Assembly (NCBI RefSeq): GCF_024734385.1
Contig: NZ_JANHAP010000001.1
Coordinates: forward strand, 248,001-312,000
Origin: Dasania sp. GY-MA-18
GTDB taxonomy: Bacteria > Pseudomonadota > Gammaproteobacteria > Pseudomonadales > Dasaniaceae
Length of the DNA: 64,000 nucleotides
Direction of reading: 5' to 3'
The notes under the pieces were generated by a model. It saw only the letters and a list, made by a program, of their open reading frames with translations, made no database searches and had not been told where the DNA came from. This document shows positions 17,322-27,156 of the stretch, one piece after another. How positions within the stretch are numbered: the first letter of the stretch is position 1; each line of letters begins with the position of its first letter. Made by a program: the position numbers and the translations under genes.

Positions 17322-19514
17322 TTAATTGGCACTAATGACTGACACGGGCTGGGCTTGGCGGTTCTTTAGCCACTCGGTAACATCATCCGCCGACATAGGC
17401 CTGCAGTAGTAATAGCCCTGAACTTCGTCACACTCTAGGGCTTTAATGACCTCCAGCTCCTCTTCGCTCTCTACCCCTTCAGCAACCACATTAAAGTTTA
17501 GGGTATGCGATAGGTTAGTCACCGCTGATACGATGGCGGCTTTATCGGAGCCTAGGGTAATGTCTTGCACAAAACAGCGATCGATTTTTATGGTGTCTAT
17601 GGGGAAGCGCGTAATGTAACTCAAGGACGAATAGCCGGTACCAAAGTCATCCAGCGCTATAGAAACCCCCTCACTACGCAGCACCGCCACGATATTGCTG
17701 ATATTGGGGTCGGCCATTAACACCCCTTCTGTCATTTCCAGCTCTAAGCTGCTGGCTGGCAGGCCGGTGCGTTTTAAGACTTTGCGTACTAAATCGATAA
17801 TATTTTTTTCTTTAAACTGCCTAGCGGCAACATTAACCGCCATTTTGGCTGTTACCAGGCCCTCATCCAACCACAGCTTGGCCTGTTCACAGGCGGTTTC
17901 CAGTACCCAAGTGCCCAGCTCTACAATTTGCCCAGTATCCTCGGCCACGGAAATAAATTGGTCGGGGGGTACCATGCCTTTAACGGGGTGAAACCAACGT
18001 ACCAAGGCCTCAAAGCCACAGACGCTTTGATCATGAGTTGATATTTTAGGCTGGTAATACAGCTGAAATTCGTTGTTATCTAAGGCCCTACGCAAGTCCC
18101 CTTGGATGGATAAATGGCTGGAGACTTTCGCCACCAATTCACCGCTGTACTGGCGTATTTCGTTGCGCCCTTCGGCCTTGGCCTCATGCAGGGCTAAATC
18201 AGCCTGCTGGATCACCGTTTCGGCGGGGCTGCTGCCCGATTCTGAAAACGCATAGCCTATGCTAGCGGTAACAAAAAGCTCTTGGCCACGGTAAATAAAG
18301 GCCTGCTGAAAGCTGGCTTTAACTTTGGCAGCAAAGTCCGCGACGTGATGACTCTGCCTGTCCACCAAGGGCAATATGGCGATAAAGGTATCGGAGGCGA
18401 TGCGCCCCACAATATCGCTGTCTGCAGCATTAATGGTTTCTTTGGTGGTGGAAAGATTTTCTAATACCACTTCAGGTGAGGCGACCTTAAACATCATCTT
18501 GAGGCGTTCGGTTAGCTGCAATAGCACCTCATCGCCTGCGCCATGCCCCATGGAGTTATTGATACGGCTAAACAAGTCTAGATCTAAGGTCATCACCGCT
18601 ACGCATTTGCCGTTAACATGGGCGCGGGGTATGGCCTGATCTAGCATGGGCTCTAATAGCGAACGGTTAGGCAGGCTGGTAAGCCTGTCAAAATAAGCCA
18701 GCCGCAGTATCTCTTTTTCGTATTCTTTACGGGCGGTAATGTCTATACCCAAGCCCAGCATATGACTTTCGTTGTGGCGCTCATCGCGCATCAGCTTTAA
18801 ATGCAGCTCTATGTAATGCACCTGCCCCTTTGGCGTGACAAAGCGATGCTCTATGCGGGCCTCTTTGCGCTGCTTAATCGCTCTGGCTACCGCGGCCTCT
18901 ACCCACTCCCTGTCGTCGGGGTGGCAGTGTTTATCTAGTAAGGCTTTATCGTCGGGACTACAGGATGCCCCCAACTCATAGAGGCTGAACATTTCATTGG
19001 AAATGCTAAAACGCTCTCTATCGAAGTCATATTCCCAATAACCTAGCCTGGCAATAAGCTGAGCGTTTTCTAGCGATTGCGTGCTTACCCGCAGCTGATC
19101 CATCATCGCCCTAGAGCGTAGGTGGTAGCGTATGCGGTGTATTAACATACTGTGATTGATGGGCTTGGTGAAAAAGTCGGTGGACCCCACCTCATAGGCG
19201 CGGTTAATAGAATCCACATCATCAAGGCCAGTTAGCATTAGCACTGGCAGGTAGTAGCCTCTAGGATGTGAGCGCAGCTCACGGCAGACATCAAAGCCAT
19301 CGGTATCGGGCAGCAAGGCATCCAATAGCACTAAATCAGGCTGATAGGTCTCTACCGACTCCAGCACCACACCACCACAGTCCACTGCCACAACATCAAA
19401 ATCAGCATTACGCAGTATTTTGCTGACTAATTGGCGTTCAACAGGGTTATCTTCTACAACGAGAATAATGGGACGATCTTGTTCGCTGGTAGGCGGATGA
19501 GTGGTATCTACCAA
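17322..19514 (-). CDS. REC-PAS-GGDEF-EAL response regulator, probable c-di-GMP phosphodiesterase
   Basis: A 730-residue protein. Receiver domain (~12-130; phosphoacceptor Asp in LVLLDALLPDTDG, Lys in TKPINH), PAS/PAC (~150-270), GGDEF domain (~280-450) and EAL domain (~465-725). The GGDEF signature is replaced by RIASDTF, so cyclase activity is unlikely. The EAL domain keeps EALVRW, the NVAARQF Asn, LEMTE, the DDFGTG pair and AEGVES, as needed for c-di-GMP hydrolysis. The start is ATG 19514. Lying upstream of fleQ, it probably links c-di-GMP to motility; that link is inference. Confidence 0.93.
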   Translation of the reverse strand: MVDTTHPPTSEQDRPIILVVEDNPVERQLVSKILRNADFDVVAVDCGGVVLESVETYQPDLVLLDALLPDTDGFDVCRELRSHPRGYYLPVLMLTGLDDVDSINRAYEVGSTDFFTKPINHSMLIHRIRYHLRSRAMMDQLRVSTQSLENAQLIARLGYWEYDFDRERFSISNEMFSLYELGASCSPDDKALLDKHCHPDDREWVEAAVARAIKQRKEARIEHRFVTPKGQVHYIELHLKLMRDERHNESHMLGLGIDITARKEYEKEILRLAYFDRLTSLPNRSLLEPMLDQAIPRAHVNGKCVAVMTLDLDLFSRINNSMGHGAGDEVLLQLTERLKMMFKVASPEVVLENLSTTKETINAADSDIVGRIASDTFIAILPLVDRQSHHVADFAAKVKASFQQAFIYRGQELFVTASIGYAFSESGSSPAETVIQQADLALHEAKAEGRNEIRQYSGELVAKVSSHLSIQGDLRRALDNNEFQLYYQPKISTHDQSVCGFEALVRWFHPVKGMVPPDQFISVAEDTGQIVELGTWVLETACEQAKLWLDEGLVTAKMAVNVAARQFKEKNIIDLVRKVLKRTGLPASSLELEMTEGVLMADPNISNIVAVLRSEGVSIALDDFGTGYSSLSYITRFPIDTIKIDRCFVQDITLGSDKAAIVSAVTNLSHTLNFNVVAEGVESEEELEVIKALECDEVQGYYYCRPMSADDVTEWLKNRQAQPVSVISAN

Positions 19515-19771
19515 AGTAATGCCCCTAGTTTATTATCCATATATACAGTTAAGCCGGTTTATATCAAAAATCAACAACTTGCCGCCCTCTAGAACAGCTT
19601 GCATAATTAGAAAACAACGGTGCTTACATCATGGTAATTACCAGCACTTGCATCTTACCGATAATTCCTCATGAAGCAAATGACCTTCCCTTCGGAAAAA
19701 CAGGTATAGTAATTGCTTAATAAGAAAAAGCATCTTGCAAAATAGCGCTAAAACGTCAAAAGAGTGATTAT

Positions 19772-22279
19772 ATGAGCCACCAAGAACCCAGCCTTCCATT
19801 AGCAATTACTACCAATCAGTTTGGTGAACAATATTTACCCTCTATCAATAAAAACGTTTTCACTAGCCATGGCTCAAAACATGCTTTTCAGAAGCAATTT
19901 AAAAATGAGCTTTGGGAAACAGGAACCTTCCACATTATTGTAGGAACTGACTCAGGGTTATTAATAAAATACATTATCGAACACGGCATCCCTGAAGATT
20001 CCAGGTTCTTATTTATTGAGCCCAATAGCCTAATAGACACCATCAAAACCCTTGTTCCTGATTTAGAACAATACAGTAATCAACTAATACTATGCACCCC
20101 AGATGAATGGGAGGAAAAAACTGTTGATCTAGACATTGACCCCTACATACTAGACAACACCTTGCGACTCACTAAGTCCATTGCCGCTTTTGACCCCACG
20201 CTAGAAGAATACGAGCGATTAAATATAGAAATTAATAACAAATTAGAATCTACCGTTTACGCGATCAAAATCACTGACACCAGCGCTCGCTTTATTTCTC
20301 ACCAATTAAAGCTTATTTCAGAAAATTACAACCCGTTTTATTTACTTAATGGTAAATTCAAAAATAAAACCTGTATCATTCTTGGTGGCGGCCCCTCTTT
20401 AGACAATCACCTACCCTGGATTAGGGACAATAAAGAAAACTTGGTAATTATAGCCGTATCCAGAATAGCTAAAGAAATACTCAATGCAGGGATAATCCCT
20501 CACATGGTATTTTCAGTCGATCCCGACATTGTGAGTTTTGACCTAGCCAAAAAACTTTTCACCCTTCCAGAAAAGGTTTTATTTGTCTATTCAAATCATG
20601 CTAACGCAGAACTCATTTCACAATGGCATGGCAAATGCGCCTATTTGGGGCCAAGATACCCTTGGGAAAGCAAGAATGAAAAAGAAAATATCATGCCCCA
20701 TGGACCAACAGTAACAAACACAGCGCTTATGGCCGCCGTCAACATAGGCTTTAAAAGAGTGTTATTAGCTGGTGTAGATTTATGTTATTCAAAAAATGGC
20801 GTTACTCATACAAAAGGAAGCGAAGAAGCTGATGCCGGCCCATTCCTAAGTAATGAGGGGCAGTGGGTAGAAACCTATGAAGGGGAGAAAGCATTCACTG
20901 ACATGCAATTTGTTTATGCAACAAAGCTACTAAAAGGACAGGCTGAATATGCCAAAGAGAACGGCACAGAACTTATAAATCTGTCAGAAACCGCAGTAAA
21001 AATTAAAAACATAGCCCACATAAAGCCTGAAAACATTGAATTTGAAGCAGTTGAAGATAGCATATGGGACATTATTGACAAACACATACCTAGCTATTGC
21101 CCCACAACAAACAAATCTGACAATTTAACTGTTATTCGAGAAATAGAAAAACACATTAACATAATTGGTGAAATTGAATCCTTAGCAAAAGACGCACTTA
21201 AAGAAAACCAACAGCTTTTCAAAAAGAACAAAGACAATGAATTCAACAAAAAAACAAATATAAAATTAGCAAAAATACATAAAAAACTCAGCGAAAAATA
21301 CCCATCAGAAACCGCTCTACTTCAATCTTACGGATCTATTTTTTTTAGAGAATTCATTAAACCAGCAGTAACAGAAGATTGGAAAGAAAAAGAATTAGAA
21401 TTAAGCAGAAATCTTTATTACAACGCAATAATAGAATCCATTACAGAATTCAGAAAGCTGTTAAAGAAAACACTCAAAAGAACCCAATCCAGAGTTGCCG
21501 AAGAAAAATCACCTGTAGACTTAAGCCATTCAATAAAACAATGGCAAGAGGACGGACAGCCTGGCAGATCCAAATTATGGATTACGAGACATCAAGAAGA
21601 GTACAAAAATCTTGACGAGGATACAAAAAAACAACTACAAGACATGGTCGAGGACTTTGAAAAGATACTGGTTACAGAGAACATGGAGTGGCGAAATGAG
21701 TGTAAAAAATCCACCTCTTTAGACGGCGTCAGAGCTAAACTTGATAAAATGATGCTACAAAAGAACAAAGAAGGCTTAATAAATATGCGAGAAGCTTTAA
21801 GTCAGCTCAAAAATCAAAATGAGCAAGCGGTTTCTTTACAACACTTATGTTCAGGCTACATATTAGCCATTGAAGGTAAAAGCCAAGCCTCGCTCGATGA
21901 ACTTGAAAAAGTACTCGAAGAAGAAACCCAAGAACAAGCACTTAAGGTAATGTTAACACTAAGCATAGATTTACTAGAAAAAGATAAAGCAGAAACAGCC
22001 CTAGAAAGACTATCCGAAAAATCACAAATGTTCACGCCACATTACGCGGAATTTTTAAAACTACAAAACAAATATGAAAAGTCAATATTTACATATACAG
22101 AATATTTAAAAGACTACCCCGATGACATACCTGTTTGGTTCTCACTAGGCAAACTTTACCATGAAATAAATGAAATAGAATTAGCAAGCATGGTGTTTGA
22201 CCATATCATAGAACATGACCCAAGCAATGAAGCCGCTCAAAGTTACGTTGAAAAAATCAGGCAGTCAACAATTTCCTAA
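19772..22279 (+). CDS. Maf/DUF115-family motility accessory glycosyltransferase with TPR tail
   Basis: An 835-residue protein. The centre (CIILGGGPSLDNHLPW at ~201-216, HMVFSVDPD, PHGPTVTNTALMAAVNIGFKRVLLAGVDLCY) is the DUF115/MptE-like region of Maf proteins, which place nonulosonic acids on flagellin in Campylobacter, Aeromonas and others. Residues ~430-650 are Lys/Glu-rich and likely helical. The last ~140 residues carry TPR-like helical pairs, the last with FSLGKLYHEINEIELASMVFDHI. The gene is AT-rich. It begins the glycan island and is transcribed away from the cyclic-di-GMP gene. Confidence 0.85.
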   Translation: MSHQEPSLPLAITTNQFGEQYLPSINKNVFTSHGSKHAFQKQFKNELWETGTFHIIVGTDSGLLIKYIIEHGIPEDSRFLFIEPNSLIDTIKTLVPDLEQYSNQLILCTPDEWEEKTVDLDIDPYILDNTLRLTKSIAAFDPTLEEYERLNIEINNKLESTVYAIKITDTSARFISHQLKLISENYNPFYLLNGKFKNKTCIILGGGPSLDNHLPWIRDNKENLVIIAVSRIAKEILNAGIIPHMVFSVDPDIVSFDLAKKLFTLPEKVLFVYSNHANAELISQWHGKCAYLGPRYPWESKNEKENIMPHGPTVTNTALMAAVNIGFKRVLLAGVDLCYSKNGVTHTKGSEEADAGPFLSNEGQWVETYEGEKAFTDMQFVYATKLLKGQAEYAKENGTELINLSETAVKIKNIAHIKPENIEFEAVEDSIWDIIDKHIPSYCPTTNKSDNLTVIREIEKHINIIGEIESLAKDALKENQQLFKKNKDNEFNKKTNIKLAKIHKKLSEKYPSETALLQSYGSIFFREFIKPAVTEDWKEKELELSRNLYYNAIIESITEFRKLLKKTLKRTQSRVAEEKSPVDLSHSIKQWQEDGQPGRSKLWITRHQEEYKNLDEDTKKQLQDMVEDFEKILVTENMEWRNECKKSTSLDGVRAKLDKMMLQKNKEGLINMREALSQLKNQNEQAVSLQHLCSGYILAIEGKSQASLDELEKVLEEETQEQALKVMLTLSIDLLEKDKAETALERLSEKSQMFTPHYAEFLKLQNKYEKSIFTYTEYLKDYPDDIPVWFSLGKLYHEINEIELASMVFDHIIEHDPSNEAAQSYVEKIRQSTIS

Positions 22280-22318
22280 CTGTAATTTATCGCAGCTCTT
22301 GAACCAAGGTAATTAAAG

Positions 22319-23050
22319 GTGACCCCATTGGTAGACCAAACAAATGAATTCATAAAAGAATCCAAAAGATACGTTGAGAGTTATCTAAATATAAACACCG
22401 AGGATTATTCTTTTACCGAAGAGCCGCTACCAGACAACTTCTCTCCAACATCAATATTGGATGTTGGCTGCGGTAATGGCAAAGCATTATCTTCGCTGTG
22501 CCAGCGTTACACTTGCACAGGAACAGGGGTAGAACCGTCAAAAGAAGCCGTTGCTTTATTAAATAAAAAATACGCATCCACTGAGCATTTAAACTTTACA
22601 CAGGCCAGCAGCCATCAACTTCCCTTTGATACAGACTCCTTCGACCTTGTCGTCATGTGGTCAGCATTGCATTGGGTAGGGAGAAATGAATACCTACAAA
22701 CCCTAGGGGAACTGCTAAGGGTATGCAAAAAGCATTTAATCATCATGGACTTTATTGCCAAAAAAGATTACAGAACTCTATACTCACACGACGAAAGGCT
22801 ATACACCTATAAAATGGACTTTGAGCCTATAATAATGGCCTCTGGCATAGCCAATAAAATAGGCTCCTCATGTTGGTGGGTGGACCCAAAAACTGGTGTT
22901 AAGACTGCGATATCCGAACAGGACATCAACACATTTAAGCACAACCCTTTAAATTACTATGCTAGAAAAATGGTTATATTTGAAAAGCAATACGCTTATC
23001 TTGAGACATATCCTGAAGAGTATTTCACCACCCCCACAAAAACAGAATAA
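22319..23050 (+). CDS. Class I SAM-dependent methyltransferase
   Basis: A 243-residue methyltransferase. Motif I is ILDVGCGNGKAL (~50-61), with PFDTDSFDLVVMWSALHWV (~103-121) following, as in the Methyltransf_11 group. It lies 40 bases after the Maf gene on the same strand and is probably cotranscribed, suggesting methylation of a glycan or its precursor. The start is GTG 22319, with AAGG about 8 bases upstream. TTG 22328 behind AGGTGA is an alternative. The substrate is unknown. Confidence 0.82.
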   Translation: MTPLVDQTNEFIKESKRYVESYLNINTEDYSFTEEPLPDNFSPTSILDVGCGNGKALSSLCQRYTCTGTGVEPSKEAVALLNKKYASTEHLNFTQASSHQLPFDTDSFDLVVMWSALHWVGRNEYLQTLGELLRVCKKHLIIMDFIAKKDYRTLYSHDERLYTYKMDFEPIIMASGIANKIGSSCWWVDPKTGVKTAISEQDINTFKHNPLNYYARKMVIFEKQYAYLETYPEEYFTTPTKTE

Positions 23051-23069
23051 ATTCTCAGCCCCAAACAAC

Positions 23070-24137
23070 TTAAGGCTTTTCAGACTCCATATCCGCAGCC
23101 ATCATGTCGTTTACCAATGATTGCAAATCATATTTAGGCTCCCAACCTAATAAGGATTTTGCCTTGCTTGCATCACCTACCAAGGCATCCACCTCAGTAG
23201 GCCGGTAATAACGCTTATCGACAGTGACCACAACATCGCCTACAGCAAAGCCTTGTAGCGGATGCTCCATAGATGAAATTTTAGCGACTTCGTCAACACC
23301 AGCACCTTCAAAAGCTAACTCAATACCAATATAACGAAAAGCCAATACCACAAAATCTCTAACCGAAGCTGGCACACCTGTCGCAATAACAAAATCATCT
23401 GGCTCATTATGCTGGAGAATACGCCACATGGCGTCCACATAATCTTTTGCATGCCCCCAATCTCGAATCGCATTGAGGTTACCTAACACCAAGGTTTTCT
23501 GTAGGCCATGAGCCATTTTACTAACAGCTCTGGTAACCTTTCGTGTTAAAAATATTTCACCACGCAAAGGACTCTCGTGATTAAACAAAATGCCATTGCT
23601 AGCAAAAATACCATAAGCTTCACGATAGTTAACCGTTATCCAATAAGCATAAATTTTAGCCACGCCATAAGGGCTACGTGGGTAAAAAGGTGTAGTCTCT
23701 GTTTGAGGAGTTTCAAGTACCTTCCCATACAGCTCGCTAGTGCTTGCCTGATAAACACGGGTTTTATCTTCCATGTTAAGCAGCTTGACAGCTTCCAGCA
23801 ATCTTAAAGTACCCAGGCCATCCGCGTTGGCAGTATACTCAGGTGTATCAAAACTAACATGCACATGACTCATAGCTGCCAGATTATAAATCTCATCTGG
23901 CTTAATTTTATTGATAAGACCAATAATACTTGTTGAATCCGTCATATCCCCATAGTGTAAAAAAAGATTTTTACCCAATCCAGACCGATCCTCGATTAAG
24001 TCATCAATCCTCGCCGTATTAAATAGCGATACACGGCGCCTAAGACCATGAACCTGGTATCCCTTTTCCAACAAAAATTCCGCCAAATAAGCTCCATCTT
24101 GACCCGTTATACCTGTTATCAATGCAACCTTATTCAT
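23070..24137 (-). CDS. gmd: GDP-mannose 4,6-dehydratase
   Basis: A 355-residue extended SDR enzyme of family length. NAD(P) motif [20 protein letters not shown], the STSELYG segment, catalytic YGVAK and the family signature [16 protein letters not shown]. It makes GDP-4-keto-6-deoxy-D-mannose, precursor of fucose, rhamnose and perosamine-type sugars. It is the last gene of the minus-strand sugar operon and starts directly at the stop of the preceding gene. Gmd-type enzymes act on a nucleotide pool (GDP) different from that of PseB (UDP). Confidence 0.92.
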   Translation of the reverse strand: MNKVALITGITGQDGAYLAEFLLEKGYQVHGLRRRVSLFNTARIDDLIEDRSGLGKNLFLHYGDMTDSTSIIGLINKIKPDEIYNLAAMSHVHVSFDTPEYTANADGLGTLRLLEAVKLLNMEDKTRVYQASTSELYGKVLETPQTETTPFYPRSPYGVAKIYAYWITVNYREAYGIFASNGILFNHESPLRGEIFLTRKVTRAVSKMAHGLQKTLVLGNLNAIRDWGHAKDYVDAMWRILQHNEPDDFVIATGVPASVRDFVVLAFRYIGIELAFEGAGVDEVAKISSMEHPLQGFAVGDVVVTVDKRYYRPTEVDALVGDASKAKSLLGWEPKYDLQSLVNDMMAADMESEKP

Positions 24138-25085
24138 TTATGTAGACCTTTTTTCGTCATTATTATCAACAACATCCTTAACCAGTTGCTTAACAAAGCT
24201 TTCGAAACTACGAGTGTATCGCCACCCTGTGCACTCATATATCTTCTTAGTCTCACCAATATATATAGGATGCTCCGTATTGAGAGACCCAGAAATTTCC
24301 ACACATAACTCATAGTCAAGATTAAAACATTCAAGCACTATACGAGTGAATTCCTCTACACTATGCGCTTCACCGCTAGCAATATTAAAGTTGCCAGAGG
24401 AAGAAAGCTGCATCACTTCATAGACAGCCTCCATATAATCCGGTGCGTAGCCCCAGTCCACCTTAGCCATGGGATTTGCTATTTTAATTTTTTCTGACCC
24501 TGAGGCTTTCTGCAAATTAATAGCCGACTTAATAATACTTTTCGTTAAAAACCTATCATCTCGATAATGCGACTCATGATTAAACATAATGCCTACGGTA
24601 ACAAACAAGCTAAAGTGATCTCTATAATATTCAGCTATCTCAGAGGCGGCCACCTTCGATATTGCATAAACATTTTTTGGCCGAAAAGGATCTGACTCAG
24701 AAAGCTTAGCCTGCGGCACATCGCCATACATATGGGAAGACCCGGCATAAAAAACCTTAGTGCTAGCTGCATGGACCCTGACAGCCTCTAAAACCTGTGA
24801 AAACAATAAAGTATTGACCTTAAAACTAGACTGAATCAAATCTAAAGGTGTATCAAGTACATCCGATGATGAATTATGGTAAGCGGCAAAATAATATAAA
24901 CATGACACATTTTCAGCGACTAATATCTGCGTTAAACGCGTGATAAGGCAGAAATCTTTCTCTATAGGCTGACCTTCAACACCCTCCCTTTCAAAACCTA
25001 TAACGCGATAGCCTTTGCTAAGCAATAACTTCGACAACAGCTTACCATCCTGACCAGCGCTACCTATAATAACGGCTACTGACAT
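24138..25085 (-). CDS. NAD-dependent epimerase/dehydratase, Gmd/Rmd-like
   Basis: A 315-residue SDR protein. Glycine motif GSAGQDGKLLSKLLLSKGY, GSSHMYG, catalytic YAISK and FNHESHYRDDRFLTK relate it to Gmd, but it is shorter and more divergent. Together with gmd it could reduce or further change GDP-4-keto-6-deoxymannose (Rmd-like) or be a second dehydratase. Its start overlaps the stop of the upstream C-methyltransferase gene by one base, a sign of translational coupling. Confidence 0.8.
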   Translation of the reverse strand: MSVAVIIGSAGQDGKLLSKLLLSKGYRVIGFEREGVEGQPIEKDFCLITRLTQILVAENVSCLYYFAAYHNSSSDVLDTPLDLIQSSFKVNTLLFSQVLEAVRVHAASTKVFYAGSSHMYGDVPQAKLSESDPFRPKNVYAISKVAASEIAEYYRDHFSLFVTVGIMFNHESHYRDDRFLTKSIIKSAINLQKASGSEKIKIANPMAKVDWGYAPDYMEAVYEVMQLSSSGNFNIASGEAHSVEEFTRIVLECFNLDYELCVEISGSLNTEHPIYIGETKKIYECTGWRYTRSFESFVKQLVKDVVDNNDEKRST

Positions 25086-26320
25086 TACAGCTTAACTAGC
25101 TCAAGTGATGGCAGAGGAAAAACCAGCGTTCTGCCTTGAAACTTTTTATTATTAATAAAAAACTCTCTAAAATGCCATGGTAATATTAGATAGTAGTCAT
25201 AATCCTGCGCTAAAGCCTCGTCCTCACTCACTATAGGAATGAAACTTCCGGGGGTATATTTACCAAATTTATCTTCATTCACCTCCCCTACGCATTCGAT
25301 TTCTTGTTCAGTAAGCCCACAATACTGCAATAAAACATTACCTTTAGTCGACGCACCTAAGGCTGCTATCCTCTCGCCTCGCGCCATCGCAGCTCTTACA
25401 AAGCTAAGTACTTCAGACTTAGATCGAACAACCTCTTGTTTGAATTTATTAAAGGCACCACCACCTTCACCAAGCAACTTAGTTTCATTACGCCTATAGC
25501 CATCCAGCTTTTCTTTATCAACCTTAAAGATATTAGAAGGTTTTCCTGCTACAACTGAAAAGCTACCGCCATTAACATCATTAAACTCTACATCAAGTAC
25601 AATCAACCCCGCTTTTTGCAAAATATATTCTATTTGCAAAAGCCCATAATACTCTAAATGCTCTTGACAAATCGTATCGTAAGAAACGCTCTTCAACATA
25701 GAGGGCATATAGCTTTGCTCAAACCCCCAAATACCATCATCAGCTATCAAAGCTGCAACGGTAGCAGCAAATGAAACTGGATCCTCAAGGTCATAAAACA
25801 TTGAAAACGACGTTATTATTTTTGCCTTTTGATCTCCTACGACAGGGGTAATCACCGCCTGATCAAAAAAGTCATCAACAATTTCTATACCCTCTCCATA
25901 GTATTCCCTAAACTTTTCTGCACAAGGATCCACCCCTACTCTACGTAAGTTCGAAGGATAAAAACCTAAACTAGTACCATCGTTACTCCCGATATCTATC
26001 ACCAAATCTCCATCTCGCAACTCAACAAGAGATGACAGCGTCGTAATTTTATTTTTTAAATGGCCAACCATGCTAGCATTCAAGCCAGATCTATATCCAT
26101 AATTGTCGCCATACATTTCATCAAGTGAATAACTTTCTTTTAACTGAAGTAGCGAGCAGGCAGAATTAGTACACTTTACCAAAGTCATAGGTCCAGAACT
26201 AATAGCCGAATTTTTTTCTGATGGAAACACACCTGTCAGCATTTGATCAGGAAGAACCAGTATCTCCTCCAAATCTTTAGTGCCACAAACTCTACAGCCA
26301 TCTATTATTGTGTACGTCAC
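25085..26320 (-). CDS. Sugar C-methyltransferase family protein
   Basis: A 411-residue protein with the three-part layout of sugar C-methyltransferases. N-terminal zinc-binding region (CRVCG at ~9-13, later CTNSACSLLQL), SAM domain with VIDIGSNDGTSLGFYP (~108-123) and a C-terminal domain with ALGASTKGNVLLQYCG (~320-335). Such enzymes methylate carbon 3 of 4-keto-deoxysugars, giving branched sugars. Next to gmd this points to a C-methylated deoxyhexose. It overlaps the upstream GT2 gene by 4 bases. Confidence 0.85.
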   Translation of the reverse strand: MTYTIIDGCRVCGTKDLEEILVLPDQMLTGVFPSEKNSAISSGPMTLVKCTNSACSLLQLKESYSLDEMYGDNYGYRSGLNASMVGHLKNKITTLSSLVELRDGDLVIDIGSNDGTSLGFYPSNLRRVGVDPCAEKFREYYGEGIEIVDDFFDQAVITPVVGDQKAKIITSFSMFYDLEDPVSFAATVAALIADDGIWGFEQSYMPSMLKSVSYDTICQEHLEYYGLLQIEYILQKAGLIVLDVEFNDVNGGSFSVVAGKPSNIFKVDKEKLDGYRRNETKLLGEGGGAFNKFKQEVVRSKSEVLSFVRAAMARGERIAALGASTKGNVLLQYCGLTEQEIECVGEVNEDKFGKYTPGSFIPIVSEDEALAQDYDYYLILPWHFREFFINNKKFQGRTLVFPLPSLELVKL

Positions 26321-27150
26321 GTTGCAGACCGCCCAGAAAATAAAAAATATTTTAATAAGCCAGCTATTCTAACCAGCCCTTGTATGCAACAGAATAGCGA
26401 GGCATTAAATTTCCCCTTTACCAAAGCTTTTATTGGATAAATAAAGGAATAACGAATAGCAAGATGGTAAATCATGCTTAAGGCTCGCGATGGATGCTTA
26501 CGACAAAATTCACCATCACCATAGCCATACCACATAAATTTTTTATAATAATCATGAAAACTTGAAAAGTGATGCTGCATAACCGTTGCGCGCCCTACAC
26601 CTATTTTAAAATTAGTGTCTCGCTTTAAGCGGTATATAAAATCAGTATCATCAATAGTTGGTGTAGTTTCCGGCTCAAATCTAACCTGTTGAAATATCTC
26701 TTTTTTATAAATAGCTGGCGCAGTACCAATCATTTCTTTTTCGCCAACATGGTTATGATTGAGCTGCCACATTTCATCTTCAGCCTTATCCCAAAACCCT
26801 TTAACTTGATACATTCTAAGCTGACTTTGAACCATATCTAAGTCAAGCTCATGCAAATCATTTACTAAAGCTAACAAAGAGCCTTTCTCTAACCTATGAT
26901 CAGCATCAATCATAGCAATAAACTCACATGATGCATTATCAATACCCACCTGCCTATCTGCACATAAACTTCCTGCCTTAGAAACTATTACCTTATCGGC
27001 GTATTTCCTTGCTCTTTCGGCAGTATCATCTGCAGACATACCATCAACTACTATTATCTCGCTAGGATTATTCATTAAAACACTTTGCAAGCAATCGTCG
27101 ATTCGTGCGCCTTCGTTTTTAGTGCAAACAACCACTGAGATATTATGCAT
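26317..27150 (-). CDS. Family 2 glycosyltransferase
   Basis: A 277-residue GT-A enzyme. ISVVVCTKNEGARIDDCLQSVL at the start, IIVVDGMSADDTAERAR, then the metal-binding MIDADHRLE near residue 100. The C-terminus has a hydrophobic segment. It is likely to transfer an island-made sugar to a lipid- or protein-bound acceptor. Donor and acceptor are unknown. Confidence 0.87.
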   Translation of the reverse strand: MHNISVVVCTKNEGARIDDCLQSVLMNNPSEIIVVDGMSADDTAERARKYADKVIVSKAGSLCADRQVGIDNASCEFIAMIDADHRLEKGSLLALVNDLHELDLDMVQSQLRMYQVKGFWDKAEDEMWQLNHNHVGEKEMIGTAPAIYKKEIFQQVRFEPETTPTIDDTDFIYRLKRDTNFKIGVGRATVMQHHFSSFHDYYKKFMWYGYGDGEFCRKHPSRALSMIYHLAIRYSFIYPIKALVKGKFNASLFCCIQGLVRIAGLLKYFLFSGRSAT

Positions 27151-27156
27151 GATCGT

